DNA of 64,000 bases from NCBI GenBank assembly GCA_965242735.1, contig OZ251497.1, positions 434,001 through 498,000 on the forward strand, in the 5' to 3' direction. Below are positions 36,551-45,214 of this stretch, piece after piece. The position numbers and the translations under genes are program-made. Position 1 is the stretch's first letter; each line of letters begins with the position of its first letter. The notes beneath the pieces are model-generated. The model saw only the letters and a list, made by a program, of their open reading frames with translations, had not been told where the DNA came from and ran no database searches. This DNA comes from G958295645 sp965242735 (lineage in GTDB: Bacteria > Gemmatimonadota > Gemmatimonadetes > Longimicrobiales > Gaopeijiaceae).

Positions 36551-37966
36551 ATGCCTCAGAACGAAGTCGTCCAAGGACTGGAACTCGACGACTACAAGTA
36601 CGGATTCGTCACGGACTCGGAGCCCGTGTTTCGAACGCAGCCCGGCCTCAGCGCGGACGTCGTTCGCCAGATCTCGGCGCGCAAGGACGAACCGAACTGG
36701 GTGCTCGAACGACGGCTCAAGGCGTTGGACATCTACGATTCCAAGCCGATGCCGAACTGGGGCGGCGACTTGTCGGATCTTCAAGCCACGCTCGACGAGA
36801 CGTATTTCTACGTGAAGCCGCAAGAGCAGATGGAGCGTTCGTGGGACGACGTGCCCGACAACATCAAGGAAACGTTCGAGCGCCTGGGCATCCCCGAGGC
36901 GGAACGCAAGATGCTGGCGGGCGTCGGGGCGCAGTACGATTCGGAAATGGTGTATCACTCGCTCAAGGAAGAGTGGGAGGCCAAGGGCGTCGTCTTCGAT
37001 TCCATCGAGGACGGGCTCAAGAATCGCCCGGAGCTGTTTCGCAAGCACTTCGGCACGGTGATTCCGGCGGCGGACAACAAGTTCGCGGCGCTCAATTCCG
37101 CCGTGTGGTCGGGGGGCTCGTTCGTGTACATTCCGCCGGGCGTGCGCTTGGAGACGCCGTTGCAGGCGTACTTCCGCGTCAACCAGGAACGCTTGGGCCA
37201 GTTCGAACGCACGCTCATCATTGCCGGAGAAGGATCGCGCGCGCACTACATCGAAGGATGCACCGCCCCGGTCTATTCGACGGATTCGTTTCATTCCGGC
37301 GTCATCGAAATCATCGTGGAGCGCGACGCCTTCTTCCGCTACACGACCATCCAGAACTGGTCCAACAACATGTACAACCTGGTCACGCAGCGCGCGTTGG
37401 TGCACCAGGGCGGACACATGGAATGGCTGGACGGGAACCTCGGGTCGAAGCTGACCATGAAGTACCCGTCGTGCTATCTGATGGGCGAAGGCGCGCACGG
37501 CGACATTCTGTCCATCGCGTACGCGGGCGACGGACAGCACCAGGACACCGGCGGCAAGGTCGTGCACGTGGCGCCCAACACGAGCTCGAGCATCGTGTCG
37601 AAGTCGATTTCCAAGGGGACCGGCCGCGCCTCGTACCGCGGGCTGTGCAAGGTCTACGACGGCGCTTCGAACGCGAAGTCGAACGTGGAGTGCGACGCGC
37701 TGCTGATCAACGACACGTCGCGCACGGACACGTTTCCGTACATAGAGATCGACGAGAAGAACGCATCGGTGGGCCACGAAGCGACCGTGTCCAAGGTGGG
37801 CGACGAGCAGCTCTTCTACTTGATGAGCCGGGGCATGGACGAAGCCGAGGCCATGGCGCTGGTCGTGCGAGGATTCATCGAGCCGATCGCCAAGGAGCTG
37901 CCGCTGGAGTACGCCGTGGAGCTCAACCGGCTGATCGAGCTGGAGATGGAAGGGAGCGTCGGCTAG
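36551..37966 (+). CDS. sufB: Fe-S cluster assembly scaffold SufB
   Basis: SufB is the scaffold subunit on which Fe-S clusters form, with sulfur delivered from SufS. The 471-residue protein shows the family landmarks GLSADVVRQISARKDEPNWV, FYVKPQ, SFVYIPPGVRLETPLQAYFR, a conserved Cys in HYIEGCTAPVYSTDSFHS, and SVGHEATVSKVGDEQLFYLM near the C-terminus. An AGGAG site lies about 10 bases upstream of the ATG. Confidence 0.97.
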   Translation: MPQNEVVQGLELDDYKYGFVTDSEPVFRTQPGLSADVVRQISARKDEPNWVLERRLKALDIYDSKPMPNWGGDLSDLQATLDETYFYVKPQEQMERSWDDVPDNIKETFERLGIPEAERKMLAGVGAQYDSEMVYHSLKEEWEAKGVVFDSIEDGLKNRPELFRKHFGTVIPAADNKFAALNSAVWSGGSFVYIPPGVRLETPLQAYFRVNQERLGQFERTLIIAGEGSRAHYIEGCTAPVYSTDSFHSGVIEIIVERDAFFRYTTIQNWSNNMYNLVTQRALVHQGGHMEWLDGNLGSKLTMKYPSCYLMGEGAHGDILSIAYAGDGQHQDTGGKVVHVAPNTSSSIVSKSISKGTGRASYRGLCKVYDGASNAKSNVECDALLINDTSRTDTFPYIEIDEKNASVGHEATVSKVGDEQLFYLMSRGMDEAEAMALVVRGFIEPIAKELPLEYAVELNRLIELEMEGSVG

Positions 37967-37970
37967 GCGC

Positions 37971-39317
37971 GTGACGGGCGGCGTGGCGACGGCGGAACGA
38001 GTGCGGCGGGCGGCGGTTGGCGCGGCGGCGGCCGAGGCGGCGAGATCGGGCGATCCGGCTTGGCTGAGGGCGCGCCGGGAAGAAGCGTGGCGGATATACG
38101 AGGCGACCCCCATGCCCACGACGCGCTCCGAGGAATGGCGGTACACGGACGCGACGCGGATGATTCCGCTCGACGGCCTGGCGCCTGCGTTCGACGACGA
38201 GAACGGCCCGATCTCGGAAACGTCGCCGCCGGCGTTGCAGGCCGCCCTGACCGAGGACGGAGACGCCGCCGGGCGCGTGACGGACGTGGACGGCCGCGTG
38301 GTCTCGTGCGAGCTGGACGAGGAGCTGGAGCGACAGGGGGTGATCCTGGCCTCGCTCCGGGATGCGGCCCGGCACGGCGCCGAGGGCGTCGAAGCGCTCT
38401 TGGCCACCGAGGCCGTGCCCGCCTCCGACGGCAAGTTCCCCGCGCTGAACGCCGCCCTCTGGAGCGACGGCGTCTTTCTTCGCGTGCCTCGCGGCGTGAG
38501 CCTCGACTCGCCGGTTCGCGTGGCGCGGTGGCTGTCGCGCGCGGGCACGGCGGCGTTCACGCGCATCCTGATCGTGGCCGAAGAGGGGAGCCGCGTGTCG
38601 TTCGTGGACGAGACGCTGTCGCCCGACTTGGACGCTCCGGCCTTGAGCTGCACGGCGGTCGAGGTGTTCGCTCGGGGCGGGGCGCAGGTGCAGTACGCGT
38701 CGCTTCAGCGCATGGGCCGCGGCGGCGTCCACTTGGCCAATCAACGCACGCTGGCCGAGCGCGACGCCACGCTGGATACGCTGAACGTCGCCCTGGGGGG
38801 ATCGGTCGGCCGCGTGGACCTCAACGCGCGATTGCTGGGCCCCGGGGCCCACAGCGACATGCTGGGCCTCTACTTCGGCGATGACGACCAGCACTTCGAC
38901 TTCAGCACGAGCCAGGACCACGTCGCGCCCAACGCGCACAGCGATCTCTTGTACAAGGGCGCGCTCGACGGCCGGTCGCGCGGCGTGTTTCGGGGCGTCA
39001 TCCGCGTGCACGAGGGCGCTCAGCGCACGGACGCCTACCAGACCAACCGCAACCTGATCCTTTCGGAAGAGGCCGTCGCCACGTCCTTGCCGAACCTGGA
39101 GATCGGCGCGGACGACGTGCGGTGCTCGCACGGAGCGACCGTGGGACAGCTGGACGCCGAGATGCTCTTCTACCTGACGAGCCGGGGGATCGGTCGGCGC
39201 CAGGCCGAGCGCCTCGTCGTGATCGGATTCCTGGGCGAGGTCTTGTCGCGCTTGCCGCTCGGCGGCGTGGCCGAGCGGGTGGCCCAGGCAATCGAAGCCA
39301 AGTTGCGGCACGGCTGA
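37971..39317 (+). CDS. sufD: Fe-S cluster assembly protein SufD
   Basis: SufD is a SufB paralogue that pairs with it in the SufBC2D complex and is needed for iron entry. The 448-residue protein has PMPTTRSEEWRYTD near the N-terminus and the beta-helix core (PASDGKFPALNAALWSDGVF, LIVAEEGSRVSFVDE). The C-terminal signature is DDVRCSHGATVGQLDAEMLF. A GTG start lies 4 bases after sufB; the first 25 residues are Ala/Arg-rich. Confidence 0.95.
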   Translation: MTGGVATAERVRRAAVGAAAAEAARSGDPAWLRARREEAWRIYEATPMPTTRSEEWRYTDATRMIPLDGLAPAFDDENGPISETSPPALQAALTEDGDAAGRVTDVDGRVVSCELDEELERQGVILASLRDAARHGAEGVEALLATEAVPASDGKFPALNAALWSDGVFLRVPRGVSLDSPVRVARWLSRAGTAAFTRILIVAEEGSRVSFVDETLSPDLDAPALSCTAVEVFARGGAQVQYASLQRMGRGGVHLANQRTLAERDATLDTLNVALGGSVGRVDLNARLLGPGAHSDMLGLYFGDDDQHFDFSTSQDHVAPNAHSDLLYKGALDGRSRGVFRGVIRVHEGAQRTDAYQTNRNLILSEEAVATSLPNLEIGADDVRCSHGATVGQLDAEMLFYLTSRGIGRRQAERLVVIGFLGEVLSRLPLGGVAERVAQAIEAKLRHG

Positions 39318-39328
39318 CGGGCGGCGAC

Positions 39329-39661
39329 ATGGCGGCCGGCGATCCGGGGCCGGGCTGGGTGCGCGTGGCGGACGCCGCCGACGTGCCGGCCGGCGCGCTG
39401 AGGGCCGTCCAGACCGCGGCGGAGCGCATCGTGCTGGCCAACGTGGAGGGCGACCTGCACGCCTTGGAGGACCGGTGCTCGCACCAGGACTATCCGTTGG
39501 CTTCGGGCACGCTGGACGGCGCGGAACTGGAGTGCCCGTTCCACGGCGCCAAGTTCGACGTGCGCACGGGACGCGCCTTGCAGTTGCCGGCGGTGCGGCC
39601 GGTGCGGCGCTTCGAGGTGGCCGTGCGGGACGGCCAAGTGTACGTCAAGGCGCCGTCCTGA
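39329..39661 (+). CDS. Rieske-type [2Fe-2S] ferredoxin in SUF operon
   Basis: This 110-residue soluble protein has the Rieske ligands in CSHQDYPLASG and CPFHGAKFDVRTGRAL, so the two Cys and two His are in place. Without a membrane anchor, it resembles the ferredoxin components of non-haem dioxygenases. Such a gene between sufD and sufS occurs in some phyla. It may supply electrons for cluster assembly or be an early acceptor, but this is not established. Its stop is 8 bases before the chosen sufS start. Confidence 0.92.
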   Translation: MAAGDPGPGWVRVADAADVPAGALRAVQTAAERIVLANVEGDLHALEDRCSHQDYPLASGTLDGAELECPFHGAKFDVRTGRALQLPAVRPVRRFEVAVRDGQVYVKAPS

Positions 39662-39669
39662 CCGCCCTG

Positions 39670-40947
39670 TTGCAGACGCCCGGGAGCGCCGGCGCGGAGC
39701 CCTCCAGCCCCCGGCCGTTCGACGCGGAAGCCGTCCGCGCGGACTTCCCGGTCTTGGACCAGCGGGTGGACGGCAAGCCGCTGGTCTATCTCGACAACGC
39801 CGCTTCGTCCCAGAAGCCGCGACAGGTGATCGACGCCGTCTCGGCCTACTACCTGACCAGCCATGCCAACGTCCACCGCGGCGTGCATGAGCTGGCGCGC
39901 CGGGCCACGGAGGCGTACGAAGACGCGCGAGCCCGCGTCGCGGAGTGGATCGGCGCGGCCCCCGAAGAGATCGTGTGGACGCGGGGGACGACCGAGGCGC
40001 TGAACTTGGCGGCGTTCACGCTGGGGGAGAAGCGCGTGGAGGCGGGCGACGAGATCGTGGTCTCCGAGATGGAGCATCACTCGAACTTGGTGCCCTGGCA
40101 GCTCGTCGCGGCCCGCCGGGGCGCCGTGCTGCGCCACGTGTCGCTGACCGACGACGGCCGCCTGGACCTGGACAGCTTGGCCTCGCACCTGGGGGCGCGG
40201 ACGCGCGTGGTGGCGCTGCCGCACGTGTCCAACGCCTTGGGCACCATCAATCCCGTGGCCGAGATCGTCCGCCTGGTGCGCGAGAAGTCCGACGCGGTTC
40301 TGGTGTTGGACGGCGCCCAGGGCGCGCCCCATCTGCCCCTGGACATGCCCCGGCTCGGTTGCGACTTCTACGCCTTCTCGTCCCACAAGATGTGCGGCCC
40401 CACCGGCGTCGGCGTGCTCTGGGGACGGGCCGCCCTGCTGGCCGAGCTGCCGCCGTACCAGGGAGGCGGCGAGATGATCTCGCACGTCTACCGCGACCGC
40501 AGCGACTGGACCACGCCGCCGCACAAGTTCGAGGCGGGCACGCCCAACATCGCCGGCGCCGTCGGAATGCGGGCCGCCGCGGACTACCTGCACGCGCTCG
40601 ACATGGACGCCGTGCAGGCCCACGAGTCGCTTCTGGCGCGCCGGGCGCTCGCGCAACTCTCCGGCGTCGAGGGCCTGCGCGTCCTCGGCCCGGCTGCGCC
40701 GGAGGACCGCGTGGGCGTGATCCCGTTCGTCGTGGACGGCGCGTCCGCCCAGGACGTCGCCACCCTCCTGGACGCGGAGGGCATCGCCGTTCGGGCCGGG
40801 CACCACTGCGCGCAGCTGGCCCTGGACCGCTTCGGCCTGCCCGCGACGGTTCGCGCTTCGTTCTACCTGTACAACACGGAGGCGGAGGCGGACCGCCTGG
40901 CGGAAGGCGTGAGCTTCGCGGCGGACCTGTTGCGGAAGGATCGGTAG
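39670..40947 (+). CDS. sufS: Cysteine desulfurase SufS
   Basis: SufS removes sulfur from cysteine as a persulfide for Fe-S assembly. The 425-residue PLP enzyme has LVYLDNAASSQKP, ANVHRGVHELARRAT, the PLP-binding Lys240 in FSSHKMCGPTG, and the catalytic Cys380 in RAGHHCAQ. The TTG at 39670 is the best start before FDAEAVRADFPVLD; a CTG overlapping the Rieske stop is another possibility. No sufE or sufU follows. Its last 85 bases are antisense to the end of the DAO-family gene. Confidence 0.95.
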   Translation: MQTPGSAGAEPSSPRPFDAEAVRADFPVLDQRVDGKPLVYLDNAASSQKPRQVIDAVSAYYLTSHANVHRGVHELARRATEAYEDARARVAEWIGAAPEEIVWTRGTTEALNLAAFTLGEKRVEAGDEIVVSEMEHHSNLVPWQLVAARRGAVLRHVSLTDDGRLDLDSLASHLGARTRVVALPHVSNALGTINPVAEIVRLVREKSDAVLVLDGAQGAPHLPLDMPRLGCDFYAFSSHKMCGPTGVGVLWGRAALLAELPPYQGGGEMISHVYRDRSDWTTPPHKFEAGTPNIAGAVGMRAAADYLHALDMDAVQAHESLLARRALAQLSGVEGLRVLGPAAPEDRVGVIPFVVDGASAQDVATLLDAEGIAVRAGHHCAQLALDRFGLPATVRASFYLYNTEAEADRLAEGVSFAADLLRKDR

Positions 40948-42443
40948 CGGGCCCGGCGCTCCGGCGAGAACGGCGCCAAGATGGGGTCCGGCTCGCCGGC
41001 AAGGATCGCGCGGGCGAGGGCGGCGCCGGTGGCGGGGGCCAGGGTCATGCCGAGCATTTGGTGGCCGGTCGCGACGTAGGCGTTCTCGCAGCCGGGCAGT
41101 CGGCCGATGGCGGGCAAAGTGTCGGGGAGGACGGGGCGCATGCCCATCCACGCGGCGGCGCGGTCAAGGCCGGGCACGCGGAGAGACTCGGCCACCGTGC
41201 GACGAAGCACGCGGACGCGCCGAAGGTCCATGCGCTCGTTGACGCCCGAGAATTCGATTCCCCAGAAGCATCGCAGGGCGTCTCGGTAGGGCACGCACCC
41301 GGTCGCGGCGTCGGCGAAGTAGACGGGCCGGCGCGGCGCCTGCCCGGGCTCTTCGATGGTGAGGGAATAGCCCTTCCCGGCCGTGACCGGAAGCCGGGCG
41401 CCCAGCTTGCGGGCCAAGCGGCCCGTCCGCGCCCCGGCGGCGAGCACCACCGCGTCCACGGGCTGGGATTCGGCGCGCGCCTTGCCGGACAGGTGGTCCT
41501 GCCTGATGCCGGACCGGCTGTTCCGCTGCCCGCTGGGCTGGCCGTTCCGCTGCCCGCGGGACTGGCCGTTCCGTTGCCCGCCGGACTGGCCGTCCCGCTC
41601 CCTGCCGGAGCCGCCACTCCCCTCCCACCCGTCGGCGTTGGCCGACCGCTCCCGCACGACGACTTCATGCACTCGTCGTCGGCCCCGGACGCCGGCCCGG
41701 ATGCGCACGCTCCCGAGCGCGGGTCGCCCCCGGGCGCCAGCTCGCCGACGGCCCCGGGAGACGCCGTCCCGGGTGCAGACGAAGCCGTCCGCAACCGCAT
41801 GCTCGCGAATCTCCGTGCCGCCTTCGCGCAGCGCGCGCGCCAACCCGCGCGACACCGTCTCCGGGCGGACGTGGCCGTCCGACTCCACCAGCAAGCCGGA
41901 CGTGAAGCCCGGACGAAGCAGCGGCTCGAGGTCGAGAAGCTCGTCCGCGCCGACGGCGCGGCAGGCGGCGCCGCTGCGCTGAACGGCGTCCATCTTGTGG
42001 CTCAACGCCCCTTGGCCGCCGGAGTCGCGAGCCGCCACGAGCAGCCCCGCGCGAGACATCTCGAACTCCACGCCGTCGGACGCCAGCTCGGCCCAGCGTT
42101 CGTTTGCGTCCGCGGCCAAGGCGGCCAGGGCCCGCGCCCCGCGTTCGTAGGCTTCCGGGCGGCAATGCCGGCGCATCCGGAGCAGCCACGTCAGGACTCC
42201 GGGCGCGAACGGCTTGGCGTGCAGCGTGCTCCGGGGGTCGCGCGCCTGCCACAGCGCTCGCCACGTCAGCCCCGGCGCGGCCACCGGGACGGCCAGCGAA
42301 GGACAGATCAGGCCGCCGTTGCCCATCGAGCATCCGCCACCGGCGCGGCCGGCCTCGATCACCAGAGGGTCCGCCCCGGCCTTCTTCAGGAAATGCGCGA
42401 CCGACAGCCCAACCACACCCCCGCCGACGACGGCTACGCGCAC
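40863..42443 (-). CDS. DadA-like FAD-dependent D-amino-acid oxidoreductase with internal repeat insert
   Basis: This 526-residue DAO-family flavoenzyme begins with the FAD motif VAVVGGGVVGLSVAHFLKKA (3-22). It resembles the DadA small subunit, which deaminates D-amino acids: SMGNGGLICP, KPFAPGVLTWLLRM, PVDAVVLAAGARTGRLA, GKGYSLTI, and YVATGHQMLGMTLAPATG. About 100 residues (226-328) inserted before the second FAD-contact strand are Arg/Gly-rich and include 8-residue GQ-type tandem repeats. The usual C-terminus (FSPER) is followed by an extra tail of about 28 residues that runs antisense into sufS. The D-aminoacylase gene 27 bases upstream suggests joint D-amino-acid use. Confidence 0.85.
   Translation of the reverse strand: MRVAVVGGGVVGLSVAHFLKKAGADPLVIEAGRAGGGCSMGNGGLICPSLAVPVAAPGLTWRALWQARDPRSTLHAKPFAPGVLTWLLRMRRHCRPEAYERGARALAALAADANERWAELASDGVEFEMSRAGLLVAARDSGGQGALSHKMDAVQRSGAACRAVGADELLDLEPLLRPGFTSGLLVESDGHVRPETVSRGLARALREGGTEIREHAVADGFVCTRDGVSRGRRRAGARGRPALGSVRIRAGVRGRRRVHEVVVRERSANADGWEGSGGSGRERDGQSGGQRNGQSRGQRNGQPSGQRNSRSGIRQDHLSGKARAESQPVDAVVLAAGARTGRLARKLGARLPVTAGKGYSLTIEEPGQAPRRPVYFADAATGCVPYRDALRCFWGIEFSGVNERMDLRRVRVLRRTVAESLRVPGLDRAAAWMGMRPVLPDTLPAIGRLPGCENAYVATGHQMLGMTLAPATGAALARAILAGEPDPILAPFSPERRARYRSFRNRSAAKLTPSARRSASASVLYR
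41517..41612. repeat. Four tandem 24-bp units inside the DAO-family gene
   Basis: The units are at 41517-41540, 41541-41564, 41565-41588 and 41589-41612. On the plus strand each resembles GCCGTTCCGCTGCCCGCGGG plus four more bases; the fourth is most diverged. On the coding (minus) strand each unit encodes eight residues such as GQRNGQSG. Confidence 0.9.
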
Positions 42444-42470
42444 GGCAAGACCCAGGCCCGCGCCCGCCCC

Positions 42471-44204
42471 CTAGCGCGAGTCGCCCACGTACCCCGGACC
42501 CCGCACCACGCGCCCGGGCTTCGCTCCGGTGTGCGCCCCGCCGCTCACCACGTGCGTGCCGTTGACGAACACATCCTCGATCCCGACCGAGAGCTGGTGC
42601 GGCTCCTGGTACGTGGCCCGGTCGGCGACGGTGGCGGGATCGAACACCACGACGTCGGCGTACATCCCCGGACGGAGCAAGCCCCGGTCGGCGATCGACA
42701 GCCGGACGGCGACCGCCGAAGTCATCTTGCGCACGGCGTCCTCCAGCCCGATCACGCCCAGCTCGCGCACGTACCTGCCCAGGATGCGGGGATACGTGCC
42801 GTAGGCGCGCGGATGCGTCATGCCGATCGCCGTGACGGGATCGAACCCGCCGGCGTCCGTGCCGAACTTCATCCACGGCTGGCGAAGCTGCAACGCCACG
42901 TTCTCTTCGCTCATCATGAAGATCACCATGCCGGCGCGGCCTCCCGTGGCCAGGACCAGCTCGATGGCCGCGTCCGCCCAGTCCACCCCCATCGCGGCGG
43001 CGATCTCCGAGAGCCGCATTCCGGCGTACTGGTCCACCCCGCTGGGCTGGCCTTGGCGGCCGGTTGCGGCCAAGTAGGTGACCAGCACGCCCTCGGGCGT
43101 GGCCAGCGCGCCGAAGTTTTCCCAATCGCCTTGGCCTGCCGCGACTTCGTCGTGGATTCGCTGGCGGACGTCCGGATCGGCCAAGTTCTCCATCAGCTTG
43201 CCGTCCTCGGACGCCCACGGCGGAAGGAGAGCGGGCAAGCTCGTGCTCCCGGCCGTGTACGGGTACATGTCGGCCTGCACGTCGAAGCCCGCCGCGCGCG
43301 CCGAGTCGATCTTGGCAATCGCCGCGCGGGCCTTGTGGTGGTTGCGCAGGCCCGCCGCCTTGAGATGGTAGATCTCGACCGGAATGTCCGCGCGCCGGCC
43401 GATCTCGAGGGCTTCGTCCATGGCCTCGAGCAGGCGGTCCGCCTCCGAGCGCAGGTGCGTGATGTACAGGCCTCCGAAGGGCGCCGCCGCGCCCGCCACC
43501 TCGACGAGTTCGTCCGTCGACGCGAAGGCGCCGGGCGGATAGACGAGCGCGCTCGCGACGCCGAAGGCGCCGTCCTCCATGGCGCGCCGAACGGCTGCCC
43601 TCATGGTGTCGAGCTCCGCTGCCGTGGCGGGTCCCGCCGCTTCGCCCTTCCCGTAGATCCGGATCGTGGTCGCCCCGACGAACGAACCGACGTTGGGGGA
43701 GACGCCGTTCTCCACCATGGCCCGCAGCCAGCGATCGAATCCGCGCGGTCCCCTGAAGTCCGGCGCGTCGCCCTCCTCGCGGTCGATCCGGGCGGCCTCG
43801 TCGGTGTGGTGGTTGGCGGGCGCGTTGGTCGATCCCTCGCCCAGGATCTCGGTGGTGATGCCCTGCGTGGTCTTGCTGAGCACGCGCCCGTCCCCCGCCA
43901 GCAGCGGCCCCCGCGAATGCGACTGGATGTCGATGAAGCCGGGCGAGACCACCTGCCCGGTCGCGTCGATGCGAACGCGCGCGTCCTCGTCCGCCAAGTG
44001 GCCCGCCGGCACGACGGCCGCGATCCGGTCGCCCGCGATTCCGACGTCGCCGTAGAACCACGCGGCCCCCGTGCCGTCTACGACGCGGCCGCCCTCGATG
44101 ATCACGTCCAACGGTCCGATCGGCGGGGAAGGGTCGGCGGCGGGAGGCCGGCAGGCGGCGAGCGCCGCCGTCAGGAGAACGAGAACGCGCGTCACAAGCG
44201 CCAT
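42471..44204 (-). CDS. N-acyl-D-amino-acid deacylase (D-aminoacylase) family lipoprotein
   Basis: This 577-residue amidohydrolase has a lipoprotein signal (MALVTRVLVLLTAALAAC). The composite amidohydrolase domain starts with VIIEGGRVVDGTG and VVSPGFIDIQSHSRG. The HxH metal motif is replaced by QSH, as seems usual in this subgroup. Later elements are TTQGITTEILGEG, YITHLRSEADRL, EIYHLKAAG and the catalytic Asp in FGTDAGGFDP. It is predicted to release D-amino acids from N-acyl or peptide-like substrates. It overlaps the porin-like gene upstream and precedes the DAO-family oxidoreductase, so the three form a plausible uptake-hydrolysis-oxidation set. Confidence 0.88.
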   Translation of the reverse strand: MALVTRVLVLLTAALAACRPPAADPSPPIGPLDVIIEGGRVVDGTGAAWFYGDVGIAGDRIAAVVPAGHLADEDARVRIDATGQVVSPGFIDIQSHSRGPLLAGDGRVLSKTTQGITTEILGEGSTNAPANHHTDEAARIDREEGDAPDFRGPRGFDRWLRAMVENGVSPNVGSFVGATTIRIYGKGEAAGPATAAELDTMRAAVRRAMEDGAFGVASALVYPPGAFASTDELVEVAGAAAPFGGLYITHLRSEADRLLEAMDEALEIGRRADIPVEIYHLKAAGLRNHHKARAAIAKIDSARAAGFDVQADMYPYTAGSTSLPALLPPWASEDGKLMENLADPDVRQRIHDEVAAGQGDWENFGALATPEGVLVTYLAATGRQGQPSGVDQYAGMRLSEIAAAMGVDWADAAIELVLATGGRAGMVIFMMSEENVALQLRQPWMKFGTDAGGFDPVTAIGMTHPRAYGTYPRILGRYVRELGVIGLEDAVRKMTSAVAVRLSIADRGLLRPGMYADVVVFDPATVADRATYQEPHQLSVGIEDVFVNGTHVVSGGAHTGAKPGRVVRGPGYVGDSR

Positions 44205-44986
44205 ATCACCAGCAGCTGGACGATGTTGTCGTCGTGGTCGGCGCCGAGCTTGTTGCGCCAGTACTGGTACTCGACGCCGACGAGCAGGCTGCCGCCGTCG
44301 CCGTCGCCGAGCTTGCTGGCGTCCCAGGCCAGCTGCGGCTGGGCCAGGATCCACGCCTTCGTCTCCTCGTCGAACTCGTTGTCCACGGCGGCGACGTACT
44401 CGGCGTGGCCGGAGAACTGAAACGCCTGCGATCCGAGCGAGAACCCCGCGCCCCAGTTGACGTCGAAGACGAATCCGTCGTCGGTCGCCGGCGCGCCGCC
44501 GCGCTCGTCCCCGTTGCTCGCGTCCACGGCGTACATGAAGTCCGTGTTGAAGAAGTAGAAGCCCGGCACTGACCATGCCGCGCGCACGCCCGGCAGGTAC
44601 TTGAGCACGTTGACGTCGGTTTCCAGGTTGACGCCTCCGATGAGCGCGATGTCCTGCAGTCGGCCCACGCCGACCGTGCGGTTCGCCAGCTTGCCCAGGC
44701 TCAGCGTGGGATACCACTCGCCGTAGAACGTCTTGTCGTTGAAGCCGTCGTCCATGCCGTCGTCGAGGTAGTCGAGGAAGAAGAACGTGTCGCCGAAGCG
44801 CCACTGGGCGGCATGTTGGATCGTGACGATGGGCGTGTTGCGGTGCGCGCCCGAGAAGGGATTGACGAGCCGGCCGTACTGGAAATGGAACTCCAGCTGC
44901 GCCGAAGCGTCCCCGGGCCGGGCCGCCACGACCAGGAGAGCGGCGGCGAGGCACGCCCACCCGTTGCGGCGAAATCGAACGGTCAT
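44192..44986 (-). CDS. Tsx-like outer-membrane channel protein
   Basis: This 264-residue protein has a signal peptide (NGWACLAAALLVVAARPGDASA) and an AAGGAG site before the ATG at 44986. The barrel has Tsx/DUF5020-type features: FHFQYGRLVNPF, TIQHAAQWRFGDTFFFLDYL, KTFYGEWYPTLSLGKL, and a last strand, IVQLLVIWRL. Tsx proteins form nucleoside channels, but the substrate here may differ. It overlaps the D-aminoacylase by 13 bases, which suggests that the channel could admit that enzyme's substrate. Confidence 0.75.
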   Translation of the reverse strand: MTVRFRRNGWACLAAALLVVAARPGDASAQLEFHFQYGRLVNPFSGAHRNTPIVTIQHAAQWRFGDTFFFLDYLDDGMDDGFNDKTFYGEWYPTLSLGKLANRTVGVGRLQDIALIGGVNLETDVNVLKYLPGVRAAWSVPGFYFFNTDFMYAVDASNGDERGGAPATDDGFVFDVNWGAGFSLGSQAFQFSGHAEYVAAVDNEFDEETKAWILAQPQLAWDASKLGDGDGGSLLVGVEYQYWRNKLGADHDDNIVQLLVIWRL

Positions 44987-45214
44987 GGCGGGCTCCTTGT
45001 GGCAGGCGAGCGACGAGCTCTGGAAGCGACGAGACCACCAATAATAAGGACAAAGCGGACCTGGGGGGGTAACCGCCGGGCAAGCTCACGCGACGGGGCG
45101 CCGGGCAACCTTCCTGCCCCGGCGGGTGTCGGTTTCATTGGACATCGTCGCGGGCTCGGGCGAAGTTGAGGGCCGGACGCGCAACAGAGACGGGCGTGAA
45201 GGAGGGTGGAACGG

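Noticed and set aside
39945..44420. Open frame of nearly 1500 codons across sufS, the DAO-family gene and D-aminoacylase
   Set aside because: It is out of frame with or antisense to three recognisable genes and has Arg/Gly/Ala-biased composition.
45102..45124. Hairpin GCCGGGCA / TGCCCCGGC considered as a terminator
   Set aside because: It lies upstream of both flanking genes, which diverge, and has no T-run; at this GC content such stems are common.
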